A stretch of 62,794 bases of DNA from Syntrophomonadaceae bacterium. Lineage in GTDB: Bacteria; Bacillota; DSM-12270; Thermacetogeniales; Thermacetogeniaceae. The stretch is from NCBI GenBank assembly GCA_012840385.1, contig DULK01000032.1, positions 1 to 62,794 of the forward strand, in the 5' to 3' direction. The notes beneath the pieces are model-generated. The model did no database searches. It had not been told where the DNA came from and worked only from the letters and a program-made list of their open reading frames with translations. Shown here piece by piece: positions 47,901-57,095 of the stretch (positions are counted from its first letter, which is position 1; every line of letters begins with the position of its first letter). The position numbers and the translations under genes were made by a program.

Positions 47901-48785
47901 TCAATCCCTGACCTGCTTGCGCATAAAGTCCAGCACTTCCCCGTCGATGTAACCTTCTTCTGCAATGCGCTCGTCGAAATTCTCGGTCAGGTAGTAACGC
48001 ATCAGCGCATCCTGAAGCTCCGGGGACCAGTCTGAAACCGGCTGCCCGCTGTAATAACCCAGCTTTGTGAGAGCGGCGATGATCTCCAGCATGACATCCC
48101 CTTCCACCTTCACCAGGCGGCTGGGGTCGGTCTTGTAGAAGTATAGCCGGTACAGCTTGTGGAGCCTGATCAATTCCTTTATAGGGTCAGGGTGGTCGTC
48201 TACCCGCAAGTCCACATAGCGGTCGTTAAAACCTCCATAGCCGCCGCCACACTTCACCACCAGGATGGCTGCAGACTGCTTTCCCCTGCTATCACCGCCC
48301 GCTTCTCCGGCGGCGTCAAGCGCAAGCAAAAGCCTTGTGGCGAGGTCCCCCTTCGATTCCAGAAAGACCCTCTCCATCTCCGTCACCGTCTCCTTATTTA
48401 CAAGGATGTTCCCCTGGCAAGCATAGTTGGGGCCGGAAACCCCACCCGCCCAGGGGAAACACTCCTTTCCGGTAAAGGTTGCGGAACCTCCCCTGGAGTC
48501 AACTATCCCCACCTGCCTGTACTCGCGCCCCTCGTCCTCCGCCAGAAGCCGCTCCAGGGTCTCCTGGGCGGAGAGGCCATCCTCCAGCATCTGCAGGCCT
48601 TTGGGCCCAAAGCTGGTGTTTGCCCAGGATTGGGTGGCGATCGCTCCCACACCTCCGCGGGCCCACGGCACCACGGCCCCTACCGCCAGGAACTTGGACT
48701 GAACGGCGACCCCCAGTTCTCCCGTCTCCGGGTCCCTCGCTACTATGGAAAAGGTTGCAACAACATTTTCGAGAGTGTGCCTCAT
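47901..48785 (-). CDS. DUF1028 (Ntn-hydrolase-like) protein
   Basis: This 294-aa DUF1028 protein belongs to the Ntn-hydrolase-like superfamily. It shows the family opening ATFSIVARDPETGELGVAVQSKF, then VPWARGGVGAIATQSWANTSFG and NYACQGNILVNKETV. The C-terminal part (from about 210) carries a family extension. Thr13 or Ser15 could be the processed nucleophile if the leader is removed. The exact reaction is unknown. DUF1028 genes often sit with peptide transporters; this one is the last gene of the dpp operon (140 bp after dppC). The start is ATG at 48785, with GTG at 48791 possible. Confidence 0.9.
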   Translation of the reverse strand: MRHTLENVVATFSIVARDPETGELGVAVQSKFLAVGAVVPWARGGVGAIATQSWANTSFGPKGLQMLEDGLSAQETLERLLAEDEGREYRQVGIVDSRGGSATFTGKECFPWAGGVSGPNYACQGNILVNKETVTEMERVFLESKGDLATRLLLALDAAGEAGGDSRGKQSAAILVVKCGGGYGGFNDRYVDLRVDDHPDPIKELIRLHKLYRLYFYKTDPSRLVKVEGDVMLEIIAALTKLGYYSGQPVSDWSPELQDALMRYYLTENFDERIAEEGYIDGEVLDFMRKQVRD

Positions 48786-48924
48786 GCTCACATTGCCTCC
48801 TGTCGTTTTTAAATGCTCTGCATTTAATTTCGGTGCACTGCAACCAGTTAATCTTATCCGGCAGCCTTCCCGCCAGGTCTGCGGCGCCTGCTCCCGGTTC
48901 GATCTCCCTCAAGACTCAGCATGG

Positions 48925-49848
48925 CTACTGCCTCAGCCTCGGGTCAAGAGCATCGCGCAGGCCATCTCCCAGCAGGTTCAGGGAAAGCACCACCAGAAAG
49001 ATGGCTATTCCCGGCAGGAGGGATATATGGGGTGCAACAAGGATGAGTTTCTGTCCTTCGCCGAGCATGACACCCCACTCCGCCATGGGAGGCTGAGCCC
49101 CCAATCCCAGGAAGCTCATACCGGCTGCGGCGATGATCATCCACCCGACATCCAGTGTCCCTGCCACGATAATCGGTGAGAGGGCATTGGGAAGTATGTG
49201 CTTAAAAATGATCCTGAAATTGCTGGCCCCCAGGGCGCGCTGCGCTTCTATGAACTCGCGCTCCCTGAGGGAGAGAACCGTCCCACGAACAATCCTGGCG
49301 TAATAGGGAATCCCCACGATCGAGACTGCTATCATGGCGTTTATCAGGCCGGGCCCCAGGGCGGCAATAATGGCTATGGCAAGCAGCACATAGGGGAAGG
49401 CCATCAGTACATCCATACAGCGCATGGAAATTGCGTCGAACAGCCCTCGATAAAACCCGGCCAGGAGCCCTATCAGCACTCCGAAGAACATGGCTATACC
49501 CACGGCGATAAAGCCTACCGCCACGGAAATCCTCCCCCCGTAAAGCAGCCGCGAAAGCATGTCGCGACCGAGCTGGTCGGTGCCGAGTATGTGCCCCGGC
49601 GTTCCGGGCGGCAGCAGCCGTGCAGCCATCTCCACCTTGTTGGGATCATACGGCGCTATGAGGGGAGCAGCTACCGACAGCAGGATGATACAGACGAGGA
49701 CAATTCCACCCATCAGGGCGACCCTGTCCTTCTTCAGCCTGCGCCAGGCATCCTTCCACGGGCTGGTTTGCTCCTCCATCCAGGCAAAATCGTCATTCGC
49801 ATGACCCGTCTTTACCCCATCATTTTCCAATGGCATCTGAGTAGACAC
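48925..49848 (-). CDS. dppC: Dipeptide/oligopeptide ABC transporter permease DppC
   Basis: This 307-aa inner-membrane permease has the DppC/OppC N-terminal region (WRRLKKDRVALMGGIVLVCIIL), six hydrophobic helices in all, LLPPGTPGHILGTDQLGRDMLSRLLYGGRISVAVG, and the EAA loop (EAQRALGASNFRIIFKHILPNALSP) that docks on the ATPases. It ends GDGLRDALDPRLRQ, typical of DppC. It lies 11 bp after dppB. Confidence 0.96.
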   Translation of the reverse strand: MSTQMPLENDGVKTGHANDDFAWMEEQTSPWKDAWRRLKKDRVALMGGIVLVCIILLSVAAPLIAPYDPNKVEMAARLLPPGTPGHILGTDQLGRDMLSRLLYGGRISVAVGFIAVGIAMFFGVLIGLLAGFYRGLFDAISMRCMDVLMAFPYVLLAIAIIAALGPGLINAMIAVSIVGIPYYARIVRGTVLSLREREFIEAQRALGASNFRIIFKHILPNALSPIIVAGTLDVGWMIIAAAGMSFLGLGAQPPMAEWGVMLGEGQKLILVAPHISLLPGIAIFLVVLSLNLLGDGLRDALDPRLRQ

Positions 49849-49859
49849 TGCATCACCCC

Positions 49860-50807
49860 CTAGCTGTAAGAGATGCGCGGATCCAGAAAGGCGTATACGA
49901 TATCAACGATCAGGTTGACAAGCACATAGACTGATGCCACAAAAAGTATAATCCCTTGAACAAGCGGGAAATCCCTGGCAAGAATGCCGTTCACCATCAG
50001 CGTTCCCAGCCCCGGCCAGGAGAAGATGATCTCCACCAGTACCGCGCCGGCCAGAAGGTAGCCGAACTGCATACCAACCACAGTCACCACAGGGATCATG
50101 GCGTTTTTCAGGGCATGCCTGAAGATCACGGCCCTCTGGCCGAGCCCCTTGGCACGTGCGGTCTTGATGTAATCCTGGCGGATCACTTCCAGCATGCTGG
50201 AACGGGTCATCCTTGCAATCTCCGCCATGGATCCCACAGACAGGGTCACTGCCGGGAGGATCAGATAGGGGACGGTGTCCAGAAAGCCCTCGCCGCCGGG
50301 AGAGTGCATGCCGGAAACAGGCAGCCATCCGAGCTTCAATCCGAAGATGATCTGCATGATCAGCCCCAGCCAGAAGACCGGCAGGCAGAAGCCAACCAGG
50401 GCCAGAAACATAAGGAGCCGGTCCCAGATGGAGTACTGCTTTGTGGCGGAAACGATCCCCGCAAACATCCCGAAGATGATGGCGATCAAAGCAGCAAATA
50501 CGGTCAGGAGAGCAGTAGCCTGAAATCGCGTCCAAACAAGGGGAAGCACCGCTCTCCTGAGTTGTATGGAGCGTCCCCAGTCTCCTGTCAGGACTTTTCC
50601 CAGCCAGATGAAATACTGCTGGTAAAGGGGTTTGTCCAACCCCAACTGGTGCCTTAAAGCGGTGATATTTGACTGGGTGGCCTTGGATCCCAGCATTATC
50701 TGGGCCGGGTCACCAGGGGCAAGCTGCATGATCAGGAAAACCAGAATCGTAACTCCGATCAGCACCGGTATCAAAGCCAGCAGCCTCTTCAGTATATACC
50801 TCTGCAT
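49860..50807 (-). CDS. dppB: Dipeptide/oligopeptide ABC transporter permease DppB
   Basis: This 315-aa permease partner of DppC has the DppB start MQRYILKRLLALIPVLIGVT, LAPGDPAQIMLG, the EAA loop (YIKTARAKGLGQRAVIFRHALKNA) and the final DIVYAFLDPRISYS. Six membrane helices are predicted by eye. It starts 92 bp after the binding-protein gene. Confidence 0.96.
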   Translation of the reverse strand: MQRYILKRLLALIPVLIGVTILVFLIMQLAPGDPAQIMLGSKATQSNITALRHQLGLDKPLYQQYFIWLGKVLTGDWGRSIQLRRAVLPLVWTRFQATALLTVFAALIAIIFGMFAGIVSATKQYSIWDRLLMFLALVGFCLPVFWLGLIMQIIFGLKLGWLPVSGMHSPGGEGFLDTVPYLILPAVTLSVGSMAEIARMTRSSMLEVIRQDYIKTARAKGLGQRAVIFRHALKNAMIPVVTVVGMQFGYLLAGAVLVEIIFSWPGLGTLMVNGILARDFPLVQGIILFVASVYVLVNLIVDIVYAFLDPRISYS

Positions 50808-50899
50808 TTCAACCTCTCCCAGACCTTAGCATACTCCACCCGAAAATTAAAACAACCGGGATGGACGGTTTCAGCCGGTCCACCCCGTCTCATGAAATC

Positions 50900-52495
50900 C
50901 TACTCCACCGTTACCTTGTCAAACCGGAACACGCCCGTCGGGTGGAGCTTGAAACCCTTGATGTTCTTCTTCATAACCACGATCTGAGTCTCGTGATCGA
51001 CGACAACAACCGGCGAATCGGCCATGATCAGCTTCTGAGCCTGCTGGTATAGCCTGGTCCTCTCCGCCCTGTCGGTCAGCGTTCTTGCCTTGCGGAGGAT
51101 CTGATCGACCTGCTCGTTCTTGTAGAATGCTTCGTTGTAGCCGTTCTTGGGCCACTGGTCCCCGCTGCACAGGATGTACAGGAAGTTATCGGGGTCACCG
51201 TTGTCGCCGATCCAGGACATTTCATGCAAGACCACATCGTTCTTTTCAACCGGCTGCATCACCTTGTCCAGATAGGTTCCCCACTCCAGTTGCTTGATGT
51301 TCACCTTTATACCTACAGCCGCCAGGTCCGACTGGATGGCGGTGGCCATGGTAACCGGCTGCTGCATGCCGGATCCGGACTGCGGTACATAGAAGTCCAG
51401 AACCAGACCCTTATCCTTGCCAGCCTCTTTCAGCAAAGCCTTTGCCTTTTCCGGGTTGTAGCTGTAGTCCTGCACATCATCCGTATAGCTCCAGATAACA
51501 GGCGGCAGGATGTTCTTTGCCAGGGTACCTGTCCCCTTCAGGATGTTGTCGACAATGGCTTTTTTGTTAATTGCGTAGTTAACCGCCTGCCGCACCCGCA
51601 CATCATTAAACGGCGGCTTGCTGCAGTTCATCACCAGGTACCATGTATGCATACCGGCCTGCTTCTGGACCTGCAACTTGGGATCGTTCTCCAGGCGCTT
51701 CAGGTCGTCAGGGAGAACCCCTACCATAAAGTCGATCTTGCCCGCAGCCAGCTCTGTCACGCGGGCCGCGTCATCGGTGATGGGCCTGTAGTATATCTTC
51801 CCGATCTTGGGAGCACCCCTCCAGTACTCGGGGTTTCTCTCCACAACCACGTTAACACCGGGCTCCCACTTGACAAACTTGAAGGGGCCGGTGCCGACCG
51901 GATGCTGGGAAATGTCTTTCCCGTATTTCTTGATGGCTGCCGGGCTCACCATGGCAGCTGCAGGGATGGCAAGGTTCGCCAGGAAGGGAGCAAACCTTTC
52001 CTTCAGGATGAACTTCACCGTGTTCTGATCAACCACTTTCACCTCTTTCACCATACCGAAGGTGAACTCGGCATAGCCGAATGTCCCCATGTTGTGGTAA
52101 GGGTTGTTCGGGTCGATCTGGCGCTCGACGTTGAATTTCACGGCGTCGGCATTGAAGGGGGTCCCGTCATGGAATTTGACGCCCTCCACCAGGTGGAAGG
52201 TGTACTCCAGTCCATCCGGGGAGACCTCCCAGCTCTTGGCCAGACCGGGCTGCAGTTCGGTGCTCCCGTCCTTGAACTCGACCAGGTTGTTGAACATCTC
52301 CATTCCGGCCCTGGTAGAGTTGTAATCAGACATCTGGGCGGGGTCCAGTGTGGTCGGTTCAGCCTGAAGGCCAACCACGATACTGGGGTACTCGCTCTTG
52401 CCGGCCTGCTTACCGCCACCGCAACCGGTGACCACCATCGTCACAAAGGCCAGCAGCAAGATGATGCAAGTCCATTTTTTCATCTGTCTTCTCAT
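50900..52495 (-). CDS. dppA: Peptide-binding lipoprotein of ABC transporter
   Basis: This 531-aa family 5 solute-binding protein has a lipoprotein signal (FVTMVVTGCGGGK; Cys near residue 25 is lipidated). Family blocks include VGLQAEPTTLDPAQMSD, SWEVSPDGLEYTFHLVEGVKFHDGTPFNADA, PVGTGPFKFVKW, and FNDVRVRQAVNYAINK. It should capture peptides, or related ligands such as glutathione or nickel-chelates, outside the membrane and deliver them to DppBC. The specificity cannot be read from sequence. A 160-bp spacer with a small hairpin separates it from dppF. Confidence 0.95.
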   Translation of the reverse strand: MRRQMKKWTCIILLLAFVTMVVTGCGGGKQAGKSEYPSIVVGLQAEPTTLDPAQMSDYNSTRAGMEMFNNLVEFKDGSTELQPGLAKSWEVSPDGLEYTFHLVEGVKFHDGTPFNADAVKFNVERQIDPNNPYHNMGTFGYAEFTFGMVKEVKVVDQNTVKFILKERFAPFLANLAIPAAAMVSPAAIKKYGKDISQHPVGTGPFKFVKWEPGVNVVVERNPEYWRGAPKIGKIYYRPITDDAARVTELAAGKIDFMVGVLPDDLKRLENDPKLQVQKQAGMHTWYLVMNCSKPPFNDVRVRQAVNYAINKKAIVDNILKGTGTLAKNILPPVIWSYTDDVQDYSYNPEKAKALLKEAGKDKGLVLDFYVPQSGSGMQQPVTMATAIQSDLAAVGIKVNIKQLEWGTYLDKVMQPVEKNDVVLHEMSWIGDNGDPDNFLYILCSGDQWPKNGYNEAFYKNEQVDQILRKARTLTDRAERTRLYQQAQKLIMADSPVVVVDHETQIVVMKKNIKGFKLHPTGVFRFDKVTVE

Positions 52496-52655
52496 CTCCT
52501 CGCTTTTCTTTTTGTTTCAGATTTTGAGGTGGTTCAGTTTCCTTAACAGTTCATACCTCCTCCCTCCACTCTCCGGCGCCGGCAGTGCCGGCGGGAAACC
52601 TTCACTCCTGTTATCTGTTGTGGCATAGCCGGAGGCGTCCTTATGCCACGTAACA

Positions 52656-53639
52656 TCAGCCACCAACCCGGTGGCATGCCACCAGGTGTCCGCTGTCCAA
52701 CTCCCGGAGTTCGGGGGATTCCCTCGCACAAATTTCATCCGCCTCAGGACACCTGGAATAAAAACGGCAGCCAGGCGGCGGGTCGATAGGGCTCGGAACG
52801 TCGCCACTCAGTATAATCCGCTCCCTCTTCACCTTCGGGTCGGGGATGGGAATTGCCGACAGCAGCGCCCTAGTATAGGGATGCCGGGGGTTGCTGTACA
52901 GCTCGTCGCCAGGAGCCAGCTCCATCAGTTTTCCCAAATACATGACACCAACCCTGTCGCTGATATACTTCACAACATTCAGACCGTGAGCGATGAAGAG
53001 GTAAGTCAGCCCGAGCTCGTCCTGGAGTTCAGAGAGAAGATTGAGCACCTGGGACTGGATGGAAACATCCAGCGCTGAAACCGGCTCATCGCAGACGATC
53101 AGATCAGGCTCTACAGCCAGCGCCCGGGCGATGCCGATCCTCTGTCTCTGCCCACCGCTGAACTCGTGAGGGTAGCGCCCCATGCAGTAGGAACCGAGGC
53201 CGACGTAATCCAGCAACTGCCTGACGCGCTTTTGCGCCTGCTCTCCTCTGGCAAGGCCGTGAATGTAGAGAGGCTCTGCTATAATCTCCCCGACAGGCAT
53301 CCTGGGGTTTAACGATCCATAGGGGTCCTGAAAGATGATCTGCATCCTGCGGTGAAGCTGCTTCTTCCTTTCTCCGGTTGCGGCGTGCACGTTCTCCCCC
53401 TCCAGCAAAACCTCGCCGGAGGTCGGAGCCAGCAGGCCTATGATCAGGCGCCCCATCGTAGACTTGCCGCAGCCGCTCTCCCCAACGAGCCCCAGTGTCT
53501 CCCCCCGGTTCATGCTGAAGCTGACACCGTCTACAGCCTTTAGCCAGGATATGGACCTGCCGAAGACCCCATGCCTGACAGGAAAGTACTTGGTCAGGTT
53601 GCGGACCTCCAAAAAAGCGCTATCCGGCATCTGATACAC
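52656..53639 (-). CDS. dppF: ABC transporter ATPase DppF
   Basis: This 327-aa ATPase has Walker A GESGCGKS (about residues 54-61), the signature [14 protein letters not shown], Walker [14 protein letters not shown], and the OppF/DppF C-terminal [14 protein letters not shown] Cys cluster. A GTG at 53639 and an ATG three codons on (53630) are open. It overlaps the end of dppD by 20 bp. Confidence 0.95.
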   Translation of the reverse strand: MYQMPDSAFLEVRNLTKYFPVRHGVFGRSISWLKAVDGVSFSMNRGETLGLVGESGCGKSTMGRLIIGLLAPTSGEVLLEGENVHAATGERKKQLHRRMQIIFQDPYGSLNPRMPVGEIIAEPLYIHGLARGEQAQKRVRQLLDYVGLGSYCMGRYPHEFSGGQRQRIGIARALAVEPDLIVCDEPVSALDVSIQSQVLNLLSELQDELGLTYLFIAHGLNVVKYISDRVGVMYLGKLMELAPGDELYSNPRHPYTRALLSAIPIPDPKVKRERIILSGDVPSPIDPPPGCRFYSRCPEADEICARESPELRELDSGHLVACHRVGG

Positions 53640-54603
53640 CTCCCGCCTTGTGGCAGCGAACCTGATGCCCGTTGCCCAGATTCCTCAACACAGGCATCTC
53701 TTTCAGGCAGCGCTCCCCGGCCACCGGGCAGCGCGGGGCGAAGCGGCAGCCCGACGGGAATCGAGCAGCGTGGGGCACGGTTCCCTCTATGACGAAAAGC
53801 TTTTCCTGCTTTACATCAAGCCTCGGAATTGACTGCAGGAGGCCGCGGGTATAAGGATGGACAGGGCTCTCAAATATGGTTTCCACATCCGAAAACTCCA
53901 CCACCTGGCCGCAGTACATCACCGCCACCTGGTCCGCCATCTCGGCCACAATCCCGAAGTCATGTGTAATGAGCAGGATGGCGGTGCCTAATTCATCCTG
54001 CAATTTCTTCATCAGGTCAAGGATCTGCGCCTGGACGGTTACGTCTAGAGCGGTGGTGGGCTCGTCCGCGATCAGCAACTCCGGCCGGCAGGCCAGCGCC
54101 ATGGCTATCATCACCCTCTGGCGCATCCCCCCGCTCAACTGGTGGGGATAGTCGTTCACCCTCCTGTCAGGGTCAGGGACTCCCACGTGGCGCAACAGTT
54201 CAACCGTGCGCTCACGGGCTTCTTCCCTGCTGGCATTCTGGTGCAGCCTGATAGCCTCTCCGATCTGGTAACCCACCCTCAGTACGGGGTTGAGGGATGT
54301 CATCGGCTCCTGGAAGATCATAGAGATCCGGTTTCCCCTGATCTCCTGCATCTGTTCCTCGGTCTTGCTGAGGAGATCCTCTCCATTCAGGGTTATGGAA
54401 CCTGAGACGATCTTGCCTGGGGGCTGGGGGATAATGCGCATGATGGATGATGCCATGATGCTCTTGCCCGAGCCGGACTCGCCCACTACGGCCAGCGTCC
54501 TCCCCCTTGGGATGGAGAGACTGACACCGTCCACTGCCTTAATTTCCCCTTCGTCGGTATAGAAATACGTCCTGAGATCTTTAACTTCCAGCAATGGCTC
54601 CAT
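53620..54603 (-). CDS. dppD: ABC transporter ATPase DppD
   Basis: This 327-aa ATPase is the first gene of the transporter operon. It has Walker A GESGSGKS, the Q-loop [13 protein letters not shown], the signature [15 protein letters not shown], Walker [13 protein letters not shown], and a C-terminal [14 protein letters not shown] cluster that binds Fe-S or zinc in this subfamily. Together with DppF it powers DppBC. The operon sits between yqeY and yqfC, which are neighbours in relatives, so it looks like an insertion into an old gene order. Confidence 0.95.
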   Translation of the reverse strand: MEPLLEVKDLRTYFYTDEGEIKAVDGVSLSIPRGRTLAVVGESGSGKSIMASSIMRIIPQPPGKIVSGSITLNGEDLLSKTEEQMQEIRGNRISMIFQEPMTSLNPVLRVGYQIGEAIRLHQNASREEARERTVELLRHVGVPDPDRRVNDYPHQLSGGMRQRVMIAMALACRPELLIADEPTTALDVTVQAQILDLMKKLQDELGTAILLITHDFGIVAEMADQVAVMYCGQVVEFSDVETIFESPVHPYTRGLLQSIPRLDVKQEKLFVIEGTVPHAARFPSGCRFAPRCPVAGERCLKEMPVLRNLGNGHQVRCHKAGGVSDAG

Positions 54604-54875
54604 CCATAAGAACCTCCGCCAATGTTGTTTCTACCACGAAAGGCTCCGGGTGCCACATGCCGTCACCGGTAGCCCCTCCGGGAAATCATAACAGTGCAAA
54701 TCATGAAAGAATAAATAACAGTATATTCGACAAAAACAGACGGGTTTCCTCTCCTTTCGACAAATTATTATGTATACATATCGGATGCGCCGAAGACCCG
54801 CGCAAGGATACGAACATCTGCGGGATTGAGGAAACCGCGTCGACACGGCAGGCGCCTTAAACCTGCGGCGCTTAC

Positions 54876-54903
54876 AAAAAGAAGCCGGTGTCTCTCCGGC
54901 TTC
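54876..54903 (-). terminator. Terminator of rpsU-yqeY
   Basis: GAAGCCGG / CCGGCTTC is an 8-bp stem with a TGTCTCT loop, and on the minus strand it is followed by TTTTTG. It lies 32 bp beyond the yqeY stop. The plus-strand side is also T-rich (TTTCTTTT), so it could work in both directions. The remaining gap 54604-54870 includes an AT-rich stretch with TATACATAAT on the minus strand near 54765-54780, a possible promoter for the dpp operon. Confidence 0.8.
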
Positions 54904-54934
54904 CGTTTCTTTTGACTTAATTGATTTAATGCAT

Positions 54935-55399
54935 CTATTTCCCCTCTGCTTCCGACAGGAGCGTCCGGACGATTTCCTGAACCACCTTTCCGTCCGCCCG
55001 ACCCTTCATCCTGGGCATCAGCGCTCCCATCACACGTCCCAGATCGCGTGTTCCTTTAGCTCCGGTGGATGCGATCACTTCCTGCGCTTCGGCAGTGATC
55101 TCCTCCCTGCTCAACTGTTGGGGAAGGTATTCTTGAAGAACCGCGATTTCCGCTTCCAGTTCGGCTGCAACCTCCGAACGGCCCACCCTGTTGTATTCCA
55201 GGATGGCTTCGCGGCGCTGCTTCACCTCACGGGCCAGGACCTCGATGACATCCTGATCTGTCAGCTCGCGTCCCAGCTCTATGGCGCGGTTCTTAAGGGC
55301 TGCCCGGGCCAAACGAATCACCGAAAGCCTGAGTTTCCCTGCTTCGCGTGCTTTTAAAGCTTCCTTCATATCTTCGAAAAGCCGTTCCTGAAGCGACAA
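54935..55399 (-). CDS. yqeY: GatB/YqeY-domain protein
   Basis: This 154-aa YqeY/GatB C-terminal-like protein may help with amide-charged tRNA or related RNA work. It opens MSLQERLFEDMKEALKAREA and has SVIRLARAALKNRAIELGREL, AEIAVLQEYLPQQLSREEI, and ends MPRMKGRADGKVVQEIVRTLL. I prefer the TTG at 55399, which has AGGAG upstream; a GTG at 55408 is possible. It lies 12 bp after rpsU. Confidence 0.94.
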   Translation of the reverse strand: MSLQERLFEDMKEALKAREAGKLRLSVIRLARAALKNRAIELGRELTDQDVIEVLAREVKQRREAILEYNRVGRSEVAAELEAEIAVLQEYLPQQLSREEITAEAQEVIASTGAKGTRDLGRVMGALMPRMKGRADGKVVQEIVRTLLSEAEGK

Positions 55400-55410
55400 A
55401 AGAACCACTC

Positions 55411-55587
55411 CTAAGACCAGCGGCGCTTACGTGCAGCCTCGGACTTCTTTTTTCTTCTAACACTGGGCTTCACATAATGCTCCCGCTTCCTTGCCTCAAC
55501 CAGAATACCTGCCTTTTGACAGGAACGCTTAAAGCGCCGCAGGGCACTATCCAGGGATTCGTTTTTCCCGACCCTAACCTCGGCCAT
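55411..55587 (-). CDS. rpsU: 30S ribosomal protein S21
   Basis: This 58-aa S21 has the family sequence [20 protein letters not shown], a middle [18 protein letters not shown], and a basic C-terminus [14 protein letters not shown]. The ATG at 55587 has GGAGGGAGA upstream and gives the normal length; the frame open to 55701 is 5' UTR. It is the first gene of a two-gene operon with yqeY. Confidence 0.97.
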   Translation of the reverse strand: MAEVRVGKNESLDSALRRFKRSCQKAGILVEARKREHYVKPSVRRKKKSEAARKRRWS

Positions 55588-55699
55588 ATCCAGTTCTCCC
55601 TCCCCCCAAACTAAGTTTGGTGCTCCAGACACTGCAACAACCAGATTCATTGAGGTGCCCCGGCAAAATAAACTTGATTTAACCTGATGACGCATCTTC

Positions 55700-55729
55700 A
55701 TTATACACTAGTCCTTCAAACAGCGTCAA
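55700..55729 (-). promoter_or_regulatory. rpsU promoter
   Basis: On the minus strand TTGACG (55724-55729) and TATAAT (55700-55705) are spaced 18 bp. This is the strongest sigma-A-type promoter seen in the window, about 110 bp before the rpsU start. The rest of the gap up to pdaD (55730-55921) shows no gene. Confidence 0.75.
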
Positions 55730-55921
55730 CAAATGGCTGACCAACCTGTCGTATCATAACAACGGTATGTCGATAATGCATTAAGGTTTATTCCAAACCA
55801 GACGGGGCAACAACTCCCGGCACTGATCAGAGCAGGGCCACCAGCCCCCGGCCCGCCGGGAGAATCCGGCAATCGGCATTACCGGCTATCCGATGGCGCC
55901 ACCGGAACGGCACAGGTACGT

Positions 55922-56380
55922 CTAATACCATAAAACCGCTGCCGCAATCACGCTCCCGACCTGCTCCACCCTGTGCTCTATCCCCTTCACCAGCATTTCG
56001 CACAGTGGCAGGCCGCGCAGCCGGAACCCCTCCTCCACCATCGCCCTGACCCGTGTCTCGGCCTCTTCCCTTGAACAGAAGCCCTCAAACTCCATGATCA
56101 CTCCGTAGGTGCCGTAGCTGATGCCTACACCTATGGCCGCGGCGATTAATTTCCCGGGCTCACAGCTTTTCAGGAAGCCGTATGCCGTGGGAACCAGAGC
56201 GCCCGGAGGTATTTCCAGTTCCGGAAAATACCTCGCCCCCGGCGGCAGGATGCTGCTTACTCTGACTAAATTCAGGTTACCGATACCGGCGTCATACAGG
56301 GCGGCGTCAAATGCGTTCAAGGGTGTGGGACCCTCACCCCTGCCTACCGCTAACTTAAATTTGCTGGGAATTGGTAACAC
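55922..56380 (-). CDS. pdaD: Pyruvoyl-dependent arginine decarboxylase
   Basis: This 152-aa proenzyme decarboxylates arginine to agmatine for polyamine synthesis. It self-cleaves at Ser within NLVRVSSILPPGA (near residue 44) to make the pyruvoyl cofactor. Other family features are VPTAYGFLKSCEPGKLIAAAIGVG and YGVIMEFEGFCSREEAE. The ATG at 56380 is preceded by GGAGGAGGGG. It is divergent from the 56.5-kb gene. Confidence 0.95.
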   Translation of the reverse strand: MLPIPSKFKLAVGRGEGPTPLNAFDAALYDAGIGNLNLVRVSSILPPGARYFPELEIPPGALVPTAYGFLKSCEPGKLIAAAIGVGISYGTYGVIMEFEGFCSREEAETRVRAMVEEGFRLRGLPLCEMLVKGIEHRVEQVGSVIAAAVLWY

Positions 56381-56552
56381 GTGCTCCCCTCCTCCTCATT
56401 ATTTCGCTCTATTATATGGATAAAGGGGTTAAAGGGTACCTCGACCGCATACATCCCACACTTTCCATTAATTGATATCAGCTAACCTTATCTTCTCGCG
56501 GTTTCCCGCGCATATAAATAAATTAAGCAGCAGGCAGAGTGGGGGGCGGGGG

Positions 56553-57095
56553 ATGCTGACCGAATTTATCGTTGCGGCACTGGCCTTTGCAGGCACCCTG
56601 ACGGGGGCCCTGGCGGCGTACTTCTGGTACCAGGGAGACAGCGAGATCCTTTTCGAGACCGACGCAGTCCGCGACGTTTCGGTTGTCATGAACGCCGCCA
56701 ACCGCGAGATTCACTGCCGCTGCCTGATCCCCCTCACCAACCGGGGCCGGCAGCAGGGAATGGTGGTCAACGTCTTCTGCCAGCCGATGTACTACGGCAA
56801 GATCATGGAGAAGCTGGAGATCCTGCAGCGCCTCAGGCTGCTGCGCGAGCCCATGCGGGAAAGCGGTTACTGGGAGGCTGTGATCATCAAGAAAAACACC
56901 TCGCAGCTTGTAGAGCTGGAATTGACCATCCGCTCCCACACCGACCTGAACGACGTGATCAGGGAAATTCCCTGGCTCACCGTGATCATCCATTACCAGG
57001 TTGTCAGTAAAAGCGGGATCAGGTGGCATCTTGCCGAAACCCGCTTTAACCTCAAGAAACTACAGGGTAAAGGTGATGGGGCCCGATGCCGGTAG
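56553..57095 (+). CDS. Membrane-anchored protein of unknown function
   Basis: This 180-aa protein has one N-terminal hydrophobic helix (EFIVAALAFAGTLTGALAAYFWY, residues 4-26), then a soluble domain with alternating beta-like segments (SVVMNAANREIHCRCLIPL, VVNVFCQPMYYG, TVIIHYQVVSKSGIRWHLAETRF). No family is recognised. The ATG at 56553 follows GGGGGGCGGGGG. It overlaps the next gene by 10 bp, so the two are probably translated together, and a link to the CofE-like protein is likely. Confidence 0.75.
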   Translation: MLTEFIVAALAFAGTLTGALAAYFWYQGDSEILFETDAVRDVSVVMNAANREIHCRCLIPLTNRGRQQGMVVNVFCQPMYYGKIMEKLEILQRLRLLREPMRESGYWEAVIIKKNTSQLVELELTIRSHTDLNDVIREIPWLTVIIHYQVVSKSGIRWHLAETRFNLKKLQGKGDGARCR

